DNA from: Argentina anserina
Lineage: Eukaryota > Streptophyta > Magnoliopsida > Rosales > Rosaceae
Assembly: GCF_933775445.1 (NCBI RefSeq)
Contig: NC_065877.1
Span: forward strand, 12,090,001 to 12,154,000
Length of the DNA: 64,000 bases
Reading direction: 5' to 3'
The notes under the pieces are model-generated. The model ran no database searches and was not told the DNA's origin. It saw only the letters and a program-made list of their open reading frames with translations. A program made the position numbers and the translations under genes. Positions 35,978 to 46,829 of this stretch are shown here, in pieces. Within the stretch, counting starts at the first letter, position 1. Every line of letters starts with the position of its first letter.

Positions 35978-38900
35978 TGATGGCGTCCTTGCTCTGGTCA
36001 ATGTGGTCGTGTGTGGTAGAGTGGGTGCTTCTTGGGGTCATTGACGGTTGTTTTGCTAAGTTGTAGTTGTGTTTATGCTTGCTTCGTCGGCGGTCTCACA
36101 TTTGTGGTTGGGCAAACTCAGCTGCTGGGCTCACTTGGTGGGCTCTCTCTCTTCCTTTAGATCTTGCTTCCTGGACTCTGGAGATGTTGCATGCTTTTTT
36201 TGGCTAACAAGTCCTGTTGTTGGGTCATTCGGGCTAGACCCGGATCAGTATCCCTTGCGTGTCATGTCTACTTTTTAGTGGCGAGTCCTTGGACTCGTTC
36301 CATGGTCTCAGCCTCTTGGGGGTAGAATGAAACTGTGTGTCATTAGAAATTCCCAATGGCATAGAAAGACTATAATGTTTTATTTCCAAGATGTTGCCCC
36401 TTGTGTGAAGCAAATGGAGTTGTCATAATTGCACTTCTTGCTAAACACGCATTAATATATATAAATTTTGTCTTAAATCTTGATATTATTTCAGATTATT
36501 GTTACAAATTGTATTATACGGTTTCATTAATAACAACGGTGTGAGGACCGCAACTTCTAGCCCTTTTCTAATATATATATATATATATGCATCGAGATTT
36601 GCGATCACGAACAAGAATCATTTTGAAGTTAACTTGGGATACAAAAATGCTCACCTTATAGGCTCTCCTTTTGACCTCTAGTGTTTCCGGGGTCGACTGA
36701 TTCGGCGTTGGTGGTCATCACTGTGCGAGTATGCGTGGGTGCTTTTTAATTTTGGGGGTCTTTGGGCTTCTCTAATGTGTGGTGCATCAGGTGGGGGACT
36801 GAATTATATATCTTTCCCTGTCACAAGCTCACCATGAAGATCAGATATGGTTGTTAGTTAAGCTGCCCGGGGTTCCACTTCGGGGGTCTCTTGGCTGGTT
36901 CTTCGGGTGTTCTGCTGCTAAGTAGCAAGGGGCTTCACTTGGTGAAACAAGACATTTAAGGCGCTTTAATCGCTTCTAAAAAACAACTATTGAATTAAAA
37001 ATCTCCAATTGGCCTTTAAAATTTCTTTTATCAAACAACAATTCGATTCAGACAAAAAAATAATAGTAAACCTATCCTATATCAGCTGAATAGAAATGAA
37101 AATTCTTCATATCTTGATTGAGTAATCTTATTGAGATCGGCAAACACAAAACATACCATTAAACATGGTGGTCCGCCAAACCTCAGCTTACGTACGTTAT
37201 AAACATAAAATTTGATTATGTCACAAAGCATCTAATGATCTGTTTCCGGAATCTCGTGGAACCATATATACCTATTCAATGTCTTTGCAATCTGAGGTAG
37301 GATTTATGGATAATGTACTGGCATCATGAATTGCCAGATTTTCTGTTGTAGGTCAGATCCTGAAATTTAAACATTCAAGAATACTCAAAGACAAACGTAG
37401 ATAGGCATAGCATACAGAGTACATGGTTTCCGTCAGTTTATACTATCAAATGCCAAAGTAGATTTGGTGTCTTTGATATAACCTTCCACATGATAACTCA
37501 ATGGTACAAGTATTGAATTCAAAAAAGAACTATACTGAAGAATCATAATAGAAATCCTGAATTACACAATTCAAAAGGTTCTCCTAAGGCCAAACCCCTC
37601 CGCATGGTGGCCTGGAGAAACCAAGTCATGATAATGCGTATATTTCTTGTGATTTTTCTTTTGGATGGAAATGGCTACCACTCTTCATAGTTTACAGATT
37701 CATGAGATTTTGGTAATGGGCTACATGTCTCTCTGGTGGCATCCAATTCTTATTTTTCAGGCCCAAGATTGATACTGTTGAATTTCTTACTAATTCCGTT
37801 AACCAAGCAACGACAATGTTGTTGCATCCATGATGCAGGTACATAATACAGTTTAGCCTGGAAGGTATAAAATGAACTTGGCGAAGATGTGAGTATTCAT
37901 TTGACTGAAAATGTTAAAAATCAATTACATACATCTAACATCTTCGTATAACTCACTTTCAAATGTGTCGACATAGCTTTCCTACGAAGATAAAACAATA
38001 ATGCATCATTACTTATTTACTTTTAATCAATTGAATTTCAATGCAAAACTATATATGTTTCTACATGGGTATAAATAAGTGAATGTGGCTAAACAAAATA
38101 AAAATTTGATGCAAAATTTAACATGTTTCAATTCTACTTTGGTATGAATATATGAGTGTGACTAATTAAGTACTTACCGGTTAGTGCTTGTAACACAAGA
38201 TTTAGAGCACAGACACATTCTCCCAAAACATGCATGCTTTATATTATGGTTCTTCCAATTAATTACCCACAGAATCATCATCATCTGTTCAAGGACCTCA
38301 ACCAATCTTCACAATTTCACAAGAATCATGATTCCACAAATACTTTTTGTAAGAACTATATTGGACTTCACATTGGCTAAATAGTTCTAACTATATAAAA
38401 GTATATAAGTACTTGGAGATGTGTACGTATCTCCTCATGAAGTTAGAAGATCTATTGACGTACATAATTTCCTGATTAATAAGAAATTAAAAATGAATTG
38501 AGCTAACTTAAGCCTTTGCACTATTATTACATAGAGTTGGGATTGGACGGGCTCCGGGATTGGACTTTCTTATAATTAAGGATGAGTTCAAATTCCCAAA
38601 CTTTGCAGCTGTTCATACATAGAGTTTGAAGTGGACCTTCTTATAGAGAGTTCAACTTGATCCAAACTTTTGCATGTTCGCATGCTTATAATTATTTTAC
38701 TCAGTGTGCATGCAGTGTGGGTGATCACGTCTCAGTCCCAGGTTATTGCCAAGAGTTCCTTCGAGATGGGGTCAGGTATAATCCTAGTGGTTCTAGGAAA
38801 TCTTGTTCGTCTGCATTCACGCGTACGTTTGATTTCGAAATTGTATGATTAATTAGGTTTCTACGTGTTCATGCCATTTGTAAATTGATACTGCGAATAT

Positions 38901-40293
38901 GTGTAAATGATTAAGTGATTCATTATACGCTTTCATTTGTAACTTTAATCTTCTCAAGGGAACTCAAAAGGCTATAGCTAAAACAATCAGCTCGCTAATT
39001 TTCAACAGAGCCATCTTGCATGTATTGGTAAATATACCTGCAGGTTGCAGCAAATATTTTCCTTCCCAAACATAAAACTTTTGACGACTCAACTTTCCAC
39101 CCGGTGGTAATCCAGAACTGCGTCACCCAATCCACAACGAAGGACGATGGAAGGTATTCGTTGTGGACGACAGTTCGGAAGGCAGTACAGCATAAATAGG
39201 AAGATATTGACATATTGTGGCTGCTGTTTTGCTTATCGATCAGCACCCTTTACCGCTGGGATGGTTATGGTTTGGGGCGTTTTGCAGTTGTTCCGAATCA
39301 CTATGTACAAATGCGTGTTTATACATTCTCGTTCTCTTTATGATCACACTGTCAGTATGACAACACAACTTGTTCTGAAATATAACTTGATTAACTAGTA
39401 AGAAAATGCTAAAATAGCTACGGGACTAAAATTTTAGCCGTAAAAAGTTTAACTATTTATTGATGTAATATCAACCGTCTCTAACTCATAGGGAAAAATT
39501 TTAAGCCTTAAATTATATTTTAAGATTTGAGGTTGTTATTATATGTTTAACTATTATAATTTTTTATTAAATTCTTATTTTAGGTAAATAAGTTGTTTTC
39601 ATAATTAAAAAATAGACTTAGTTATGATATTTTAATTATATATCTATATGTTTTAGTTAAAATTATTATTGGTTTTCACTCATCTCATTCAATTATATTT
39701 GACGTGATAATATATATTAAACGTATTTTCTAGTATATATATAGTGAGGTTGTATAGACCATTTTCTTCAAATAGAGAAAGGGATATAGTGAGGTTATTT
39801 TATATATAAATATATATATATATATATTATTTCTTTAATCCATTTAAGTAGAGATCATTCCTAATTTTAATCCTCAAAATTAAAATTAATTATATTAATC
39901 ATAGAAATTAAAATTAATTATATTAATCCTAGAAATTAAAATTAATTATATTAATCCTAGAAATTAAAATTAATTATATTAATCCTAGAAATTAAAATTA
40001 ATTATATTAATCCTAGAAATTAAAATTAATTAATTATACTAATCAATTAAAATTAAAATTAATTGTACTAATCAACAAATATTGAAATTAATTATATTAA
40101 TCATCATTTTTTTGTATTCATAACAAATTATAATTAAATGTAGTTGATAAAATGTGGGAACATATTGAATAAATAAATGATAGTTGTTCTCCACTCAAAG
40201 AGTCAGTGACGAATCTTTTAAATTTCCGAAAGGGCAAAAAAAACCAAATTTTGGAATTAAATATTGATTTATACACAAATATATCATAATTAG
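35978..40293. other. Intergenic; no gene recognised
   Basis: 35986-36960 continues the GC-richer block interrupted by the hAT insertion. A TA run occurs near 36572-36588. 36960-39400 is ordinary AT-rich DNA; the frames at 38657-38852 and 38995-39398 have no domain and overlap each other on both strands. 39500-40290 is very AT-rich and includes a minisatellite (separate entry). Confidence 0.35.
39877..40050. repeat. 28-bp AT-rich minisatellite
   Basis: A unit of about 28 bp built from 'attaaaattaattatatt' plus 'aatcctagaa' is repeated about five to six times nearly perfectly. It decays into variant copies (with 'aattgtactaatcaa') up to about 40110. The array is non-coding. Confidence 0.85.
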
Positions 40294-40695
40294 CAGTCTC
40301 TATCCAGGGTGGAGCTTCACTCTGAAATTACAGAGTGAAGTTCAAATTTTAGCACACCTTTCGGTCAACTTTTTCCCCTATAAGCGATTCAATATTGAGG
40401 TATGTTATTCAAGATCATCTCTACAAAATTTCATCTAATTCGGACATCGTTAAGGTATTGAAATTAGATTAAATCAATGAATGAATTATAACTGTTCAAC
40501 GTGAACCATTCGTGTAAATCTCAATTTTGAAAGCTCAAACCATTGTCAAATTGGATGAAACTTTGTAGAGATGATCTTGAATACCATACCTAAATATTGA
40601 ATCGCTTATGAGGAAAAAAGTTGACCGAAAAGTGTGCCAAAATTGGAACTTCACTCTGTGATTTCAAAATGAAGCTTCACTCTGGATAGAGACTG
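40294..40695. mobile_element. Foldback (Mutator-like) MITE with ~190-bp inverted repeats
   Basis: Flanked by perfect 10-bp duplications TCATAATTAG (40284-40293 and 40696-40705). Left end CAGTCTCTATCCAGGGTGG; right end reverse-complemented CAGTCTCTATCCAGAGTGA. The inverted similarity continues through 'ttcactctg', 'cacagagtgaag', 'cggtcaactttttt', 'gcgattcaatatt' and 'agatcatctctacaaa'. Nearly the whole 402-bp element can therefore fold on itself with a small central loop. A 9-10 bp duplication and long inverted repeats point to the Mutator-like group. No transposase is encoded. Confidence 0.88.
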
Positions 40696-40705
40696 TCATA
40701 ATTAG

Positions 40706-41335
40706 AGTTCAATAATGTTGTAATTATATATAATTATACTATAATCATGATAATTATATCATAATTATATAATAATTAAATGATTATTTTCACTTGTATT
40801 GAGTTCCGCCACTGCAATTGATTTATACACAAATTGAAGTTGGTGAAAAAGAAAAAGCAGATCTTGATTCCTACTCTTCTGGGTGTGTATTAATATAATC
40901 AAGACCAAGGGAATAATTTGGCTTGTTTGGTTCGAACCAAACCCACCGCATGGGTACCGTTTTTTTTTTTTAAAGAGAATCAGATTTTCAAATGGCTGCG
41001 GCCAACTAAATAATAAGGCAGTGGCTCAGATTCCCTACGGTACGTTGTTCTTCTCGGTAGATAGAACAAGGCTTTCTGGTTGTTAATCGAAATTTTCTGG
41101 GTTGTGGGACGACCAACAACATAAAACTTTTTCATTGGGAATTAGATTAGAAACTCTTTCATCGACGAACAACAACATCCGATTGACAGAAATCTAACCT
41201 AAGAGTATTTCTAACCGTTTCTCCATAATTTATCTATTATGAAGAAACAAAATTCAAAATCTTCATAATTTTCTAACATCAACTCCAACAGTTTCCAGAT
41301 TTTACAGATATGTACATTTATTATTACACTACTGA
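40706..41335. other. Intergenic, nothing recognised
   Basis: AT-rich. At 41200-41320 'aactccaacag'-type words resemble MITE ends that I have seen in plants, but no partner end or duplication was found. Confidence 0.35.
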
Positions 41336-41518
41336 TGCATGGATAAAGTAATTGTATCTTATTGAATGATATGGGGGCCTATATATAGGCATTACAAAAA
41401 CCACAATTCCTTAGGATTCAGAGTCCTAATCTTGTACGGAGATGCTAATCTATCTCCTAACAGGAAATATATTAGGCTAAGACACACACAATGGTATAAT
41501 AATAATTCTTCCGGAACA
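41336..41518 (-). repeat. 3' LTR of truncated copia element
   Basis: On the minus strand it begins TGTTCCGGAAGAATTATT directly after a polypurine tract 'acacaagggggag' (plus strand 41519-41531). It ends in ...ccatgca near 41336. The length of about 183 bp is similar to the LTRs of the older copia at 23.5-32 kb. The exact outer end is uncertain by a few bases because no matching 5' LTR is present. Confidence 0.7.
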
Positions 41519-43540
41519 CTCCCCCTTGTGTCGCATGCCTAGATTGCATGGCGCACAACGTTGCCTCGGTAAAAACCTTGTCAAGCAAAACAAAAACCTC
41601 TTGGGTAAAACAAAAGCTTGATCGAAGGGAAAAAGAGCACAACGCACCAACTACTTAAAGATCTTAACGTGTGATGTAGACTCCCCCTAAAGTCTACCAA
41701 ACTCTAAAGTTCCGATAAACGACGCATGTCAATGCTCTTCACATGTTTCACAAAAGTAGATTTAGGCAAAGACTTGGTGAACAAATCCGCAACATTGGAT
41801 TCTGAACTCACTTGATTGATCTGAACATTCAAGAACTTTTGTTGTTGAACGTTGTAGAAGAACTTGGGCGAAATATGCTTAGTGTTGTCTCCCTTGATGA
41901 AACCTAACTTTGTCTGCTCTATGCAAGCAGCATTATCTTCATAAATGCACGTAGGTCGATCAGTTGTAGAGACTAATCCACAAGAATCACGAATATGACG
42001 AACAAGTGATCGTAACCAAACACATTATTTAACTGCTTCATGGAGAGCGATGATCTCCGCGTGATTCGAAGAAGTAGCAACAAGAGTTTGCTTCGTGGAT
42101 CTCCAAGATATCGCCGTATTCCTAATGGTAAACACATAACCAGTTTGAGAACGAGCATTGTGAGGGTCAGAGAGGTACCCTGCGTCGGCATAACCAACTA
42201 ACAAGTTGTTTGGAGTCTTTGCATCGGGGGAAGGAATTGCACGGGACCGGTTGCTGCTCTCGGCACCATGCACGGTCTCCACGCCATGGCGACCGGCGGC
42301 GTTGCTGCGGCATACGGCGGCGAGGCCGGGGTCGGCGACAGCGACGGCGGTGGTGTGGGGAGATACTGTGGCGGTGTTCTCTCTGCAATAGGGGTAGAAC
42401 AATCCCATGTCAAGGGAACCTTTCAAGTACTGAAACAAATGCTTGATTCTATTCCAATGACGTAGCGTAGGAGCGGAGCTAAATCTAGCTAATAATTTTA
42501 CTGCGAAAGATATGTCCGATCTAGTGTATTGAGCAAGATACAATAGTGCTCCAATTGCACTAAGGTATGAAACTTCAGGACCAAGAACTTCTTCATCATC
42601 CTCTTTAGGACGGAATGGATCCTTCTTGATATCTAGACTTCGAACGACCATGGGAGTCGACAATGGACTGCATAGATCCATATTGAAACGTCGAAGCATC
42701 TTCTGCGTGTAATTTGACTGATGCACTAAGATGTCGTCGGCCCTATGTACAAGCTCAAGGCCGAGACATAATTTCGTCCTCCCTAGGTCTTTCATCTCAA
42801 ATTCCGACTTCAAATAAGGCACGGTCTCTTCAATCTCATCAAGAGTACCGATTATGTTCATGTCATCAACGTAGACTGCAACGATGACGAATTCGGAATT
42901 TGTCTTTCGTATGAACACGCATGGGTATAGTTCATCATTCTTATAACCCCTTCTCACCAAGTATTGATGCAACCGATTGTACAACATTCTTCCGGATTGC
43001 TTCAACCCATACAATGAACGATGTAATCTGACTGCATGAGCACTCCGTGGTCTGGAGGCACTTGATGGAGGTAAAGGTAATCCCTCTGGAACTTTCATGT
43101 ATATCTCTGCGTTAAGATCCCCATAGAGATAAGATGTGACCACATCCATAAGCTGCATGTTTAGTCTTTCGGACACTACAGACTAATAAGGTAGCGGAAG
43201 GTAATGATGTCTATAACAGGAGAATAAGTCTCTTCATAGTCAATGCCAGGTCGTTGTGAGAATCCTTGCGCCACGAGTGTTGCCTTATAACGCACGATCT
43301 CGTTCATCTCATTACGCTTACGAACGAAGACTCATTTATGTCCAACTGGTTTGACATCTCTTGGAGTCAATTCAACCTTTCTGCTTGGATTGCTTCCTTC
43401 CACTTCGGCCAATCTGCTCTGCGTTCGCATTCAGCTACAGAGTGAGGTTCAACGTCGTCTTCAGATAATAGACCCTGGGGCCTTGAAGAAGCTCCGGTGT
43501 AACCTGTACAAACCTAGCTAATTGCATGGCCTGCATAGCA
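41519..43540 (-). pseudogene. 5'-truncated Ty1/copia pol (reverse transcriptase, RNase H)
   Basis: The main open piece (43176 down to 42025, about 383 residues) carries the copia reverse transcriptase. It has 'MDVVTSYLYGDL', 'LHRSLYGLKQSGRMLYNRL' and the catalytic box 'VYVDDMNIIG', followed by 'EFEMKDLG', 'YLSAIGALLYLAQYTRSDI' and 'HLFQYLKGS'. RNase H begins at 'VGYADAGYLSDPH' with 'NHAEIIALHEA'. Between them is a GC-rich linker. Upstream to about 43540 the frame continues with shifts and stops ('DWPKWKEAIQAE', '[16 protein letters not shown]'). Downstream (42024-41560) the RNase H tail runs on in another frame ('CIYEDNAACIEQTKLGFIKG') and then 'VFVLLDKVFTEA', shared with the tail of the 23.5-32 kb element. 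Integrase, gag and the 5' LTR are missing. It is inactive. Confidence 0.88.
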
Positions 43541-45467
43541 TCTGTAAAAAAAACCAATCCCCAGAGATGGTCAACTTTATGGATATATAACTAGATATTG
43601 AGAGCTTAATCTCCAAGTAATCATTATCGGGTGAGAAACCGCATCCAATTCTAATTGTAGATTAGGCACAAAGCTTAACCCTTTTACGTACGAGAGAATA
43701 CGAAGAGAAACAAAACCATGACATGAGGATGACACGGTGCGTGACTCACCTCATAATCACGTGCCTCGAACCTTAATTGAGTGCCGTTTTCGATCGGCCG
43801 ATGCATACCCGGGTCCTACCAGTTACCCCAAATACTTTAATCCTGTGGCTGACATTGGCCTTTTTAAGTTTTTGTCACATGGACAAGCACTAGAAGACCC
43901 AGGGTACTCAATGGGCCTGCATGCATCTGATTATGACCCTCGACGACATGCCACTGTTAGTCGTAACCGACTCCCATCTTACAACGGCTAGAAACGGAAC
44001 GGAAAACACGGCTGATGCGAGACTCTCTGGCGCCGCTTAAGCAACCTTTTCAAAATGACAAAATTGGGCCTGGGATGTTGGAATATTACTAGGAGTGCCC
44101 CAGCAGCCCCGCCCACCGTGTACTCGAGATTTCGAGTTGTATGGGGTTTCTTGCTTGCCAAGCTGTCCCGAGTGGTAGAACTTAGAAGGGATGCGTTGTC
44201 TAATTATTTGGTCATGATGGAAATGTAAAGTATATATTTTACCTAAAAGAAACTTTCGATGGAGGCATCAGGCATGGCATATATACTGAGTGCTTTGCAT
44301 TTTTTCTCCTTTTCTATCAAGAACTTTACTCCCTTAAAAAAAAAATCAAGAACTTTACTAAAGTTCTAACTTAATGTAACCTTTTTGTAGATTGTTATAT
44401 TCTTCCTTGGCGAAATTAATAATCAGTTCTAAAGCTAATTCAATATTAATGTTGCCTTTATAAGCTAATTATAAAAACACATAATTTGAAGTATGCAAGT
44501 ACTGATATTTTATCCAAACTAAATTAAAAAAAAATTTGATTGTCTCTCAGCCATTTCATTTTCACCTGCTTGAGTTTCTTGGTCAAACATGTAGTATTTT
44601 TTCACAAAATCCGAAGCTCTTATGGTAGTTTTAGAGCAGTTTTGTTTTTTCAAATCATATTAATTTTGACATACATTTATTCTTTTGATTCATTTATGAA
44701 TGTGAAGTTCAATGATTTAGATACATTTTCTCTTTTTCTTCACGTATACTAGAAAACCAGCTCCAACTTTGCATATACTAGTTGCGAAGCTTCAACACAT
44801 CTTTAATGCCACTTAATACTTAAGTCTTAATATCAAGTGAATGTGGTTCGATTAAGTGGTGACGAAAGAATCCAACTTGAAGGATCATGAGGCTTTCCTT
44901 GGCATAACAATACGGTTAATTTAATTGTATTATGTGTTGCATTGGAAAAAAAGAGTCTCTCGAGCTGTCGATTTCAATGAGCTAATCTGATCTTAATTTC
45001 AAATGGTCGATTTAGACCTCTAATCAAGTAATCATAAACTTTAAATTTGAGACATTTGAAACGAAATGAAATAATCTCTCATATACATTGTCAATCCATT
45101 CTTCCATCGCCAAAGTCTATTGACTCTTGTAGGCCTAGGCCGCCTTCCTAATGTAGGCATCTTGTAGCTTCAATTAATACACAACCACGCTTGACACTTA
45201 ATGTTGCCAATATCGGTTGCGCTTAAAACTAATGCATGTGGTCATGTAGGGTTGTGACCGTAAACCCACCGCTCCAAATGAGGAGGATGGTGGCGTTCTC
45301 TGTAAATTTGCTCAACAAAAAGGGCAGACAATGTTGCCCAAATCGAACTTGATTCTCCTCCTCCTTTGGCCTTTTCTTCTTCTTCAGTGATAAGCAAGCC
45401 GCTCAAAAGCATACAAAACCCACCCCACTCACCATTTCTTCTTCCTCCTCCTCCTTCTGAAACTCCA
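43541..45467. other. Intergenic region upstream of the aspartic protease
   Basis: No domain-bearing frame. The 84-codon frame at 43737-43991 overlaps GC-rich DNA but has no recognisable domain and no introns that I can see, so I do not call it. The last 100 bases before the protease start are pyrimidine-rich and are probably its 5' leader. Confidence 0.4.
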
Positions 45468-46829
45468 ATGGCGACTCCCAATCCCAATCCCCTTCTCCTC
45501 TCTCTCATTTCCCTCTTCTCCCTTTTCCTCCTCGCATTCTCATCCAAGCTCACTATCCCACTCTCCCCACTCTCAACCCACCCCTCCTCCTCAGATCCAA
45601 TCCAGACCCTCAACCTCCTCTCCTCCGCCTCCCTCTCCCGCGCCCACCACCTCAAACGCCACCCCAACTCCTCCACTACCAATGTACCCCTCAACCCCCG
45701 CAGCTACGGCGGCTACTCCATCCCCCTCAGCTTCGGCACTCCTCCCCAGACCTCCACCTTCGTCATGGACACCGGCAGCAGCCTCGTCTGGTTCCCCTGC
45801 ACCTCCCGCTACGTCTGCTCCCGCTGCTCCTTCCCCAACATTGACCCCTCCCACATCCCCGCCTTCATCCCCAAGCTCTCCTCCTCCTCCCGAATTGTCG
45901 GCTGCAAGAACCCCAAATGCGCCTGGGTTTTCGGCCCGGAAATCAACACCAAATGCCCCAACTCTTCCCAGGCCTGCCCAACGTACGTCATCCAGTACGG
46001 CTCCGGCACCACCGCCGGCAAATTGCTCTCCGAGTCCCTCGACTTCCCCGATAAAGTCGTCCCTAATTTCTTCGTCGGCTGCTCTTTCCTCTCCATCCGA
46101 CAACCCGCCGGGATCGCCGGCTTCGGACGCGGGCCGCAGTCCCTCCCCGCCCAAATGGGCCTCTCCAAATTCTCCTACTGCCTCGTCTCCCGCAGATTCG
46201 ACGACACGCCGGTCAGCAGCGACCTCGTCCTCTCCACCGGCAATGACGACGGTGCTGACGACATCAGCTACACTCCCTTCCAGAAGAACCCGGGAGCCGC
46301 CAACACCGCCTACCGCGAGTACTACTACCTCCTCCTCCGCAGAGTCATCGTCGGGAAGAAGCCCGTCAAGATTCCGTACAAGTACTTAGTCCCCGGAGAA
46401 GACGACAATGGCGGGACCATAGTCGACTCCGGGTCCACGTTCACGTTCATGGAGAGGCCGGTGTTCGAGGCGGTGGCGGAGGCGTTTGCGGCGCAGATGG
46501 AGAAGTACACGCGGGCCCGGGACATAGAGAACCGAACAGGGCTGAAGCCGTGCTTTGATATCTCCAAGGAGGACAAGGTGGACTTCCCGGAGCTGGTGTT
46601 CCAGTTCAAGGGCGGTGCGAAGATGGCTTTGCCGTTGAACAATTACTTCGCGTTGGTCACGAGCGATGGAGTTGTGTGCTTGACCATCGTCACGGACGGG
46701 GCGGCGGGGCCCGGAGTAGCGGCAGGGCCCGCGGTCATTTTGGGGAGTTTCCAGCAGCAGAATTTTTACGTCGAGTATGATTTGGAGCGGGAGAGGTTCG
46801 GGTTTAGAAAGCAAAACTGTAAGAAGTGA
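45468..46829 (+). CDS. Nepenthesin-type aspartic protease (A1 family)
   Basis: Intronless, 453 residues. An ATG at 45468 in good context (caATGG) is followed by a hydrophobic signal segment, about residues 9-25 ('LLLSLISLFSLFLLAF'). The upstream part of the open frame (45366-45467) lacks an ATG and is probably leader. Catalytic motif 1 is DTGS with Asp101; motif 2 is DSGS with Asp320. After the first motif comes the Cys-rich nepenthesin insert ('FPCTSRYVCSRCSF', then 'CKNPKC' and 'CPNSSQACP'). The flap-like region 'YVIQYGSG' and the C-terminal 'ILGSFQQQNFYVEYDLE' are conserved. It is likely secreted, vacuolar or apoplastic. It resembles Arabidopsis At3g52500 as I remember it ('HHLKR...PRSYGGYSI' and 'SIRQPAGIAGFGRG'). 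The coding sequence is far more GC-rich than its surroundings and has strong C-ending codon bias in the first two thirds. Substrate unknown. Confidence 0.95.
   Translation: MATPNPNPLLLSLISLFSLFLLAFSSKLTIPLSPLSTHPSSSDPIQTLNLLSSASLSRAHHLKRHPNSSTTNVPLNPRSYGGYSIPLSFGTPPQTSTFVMDTGSSLVWFPCTSRYVCSRCSFPNIDPSHIPAFIPKLSSSSRIVGCKNPKCAWVFGPEINTKCPNSSQACPTYVIQYGSGTTAGKLLSESLDFPDKVVPNFFVGCSFLSIRQPAGIAGFGRGPQSLPAQMGLSKFSYCLVSRRFDDTPVSSDLVLSTGNDDGADDISYTPFQKNPGAANTAYREYYYLLLRRVIVGKKPVKIPYKYLVPGEDDNGGTIVDSGSTFTFMERPVFEAVAEAFAAQMEKYTRARDIENRTGLKPCFDISKEDKVDFPELVFQFKGGAKMALPLNNYFALVTSDGVVCLTIVTDGAAGPGVAAGPAVILGSFQQQNFYVEYDLERERFGFRKQNCKK

Noticed and set aside
43737..43991. 84-codon frame in a GC-richer patch
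   Set aside because: No recognisable domain, no splice structure and no support from neighbours.
45366..45467. Upstream extension of the protease frame
   Set aside because: The extension begins with TTG, not ATG; the ATG at 45468 is followed at once by the expected signal peptide.
45591..46814. Long antisense and alternative-frame open readings over the aspartic protease
   Set aside because: They result from GC-rich, C-ending codons; composition is low complexity and no domain is present.
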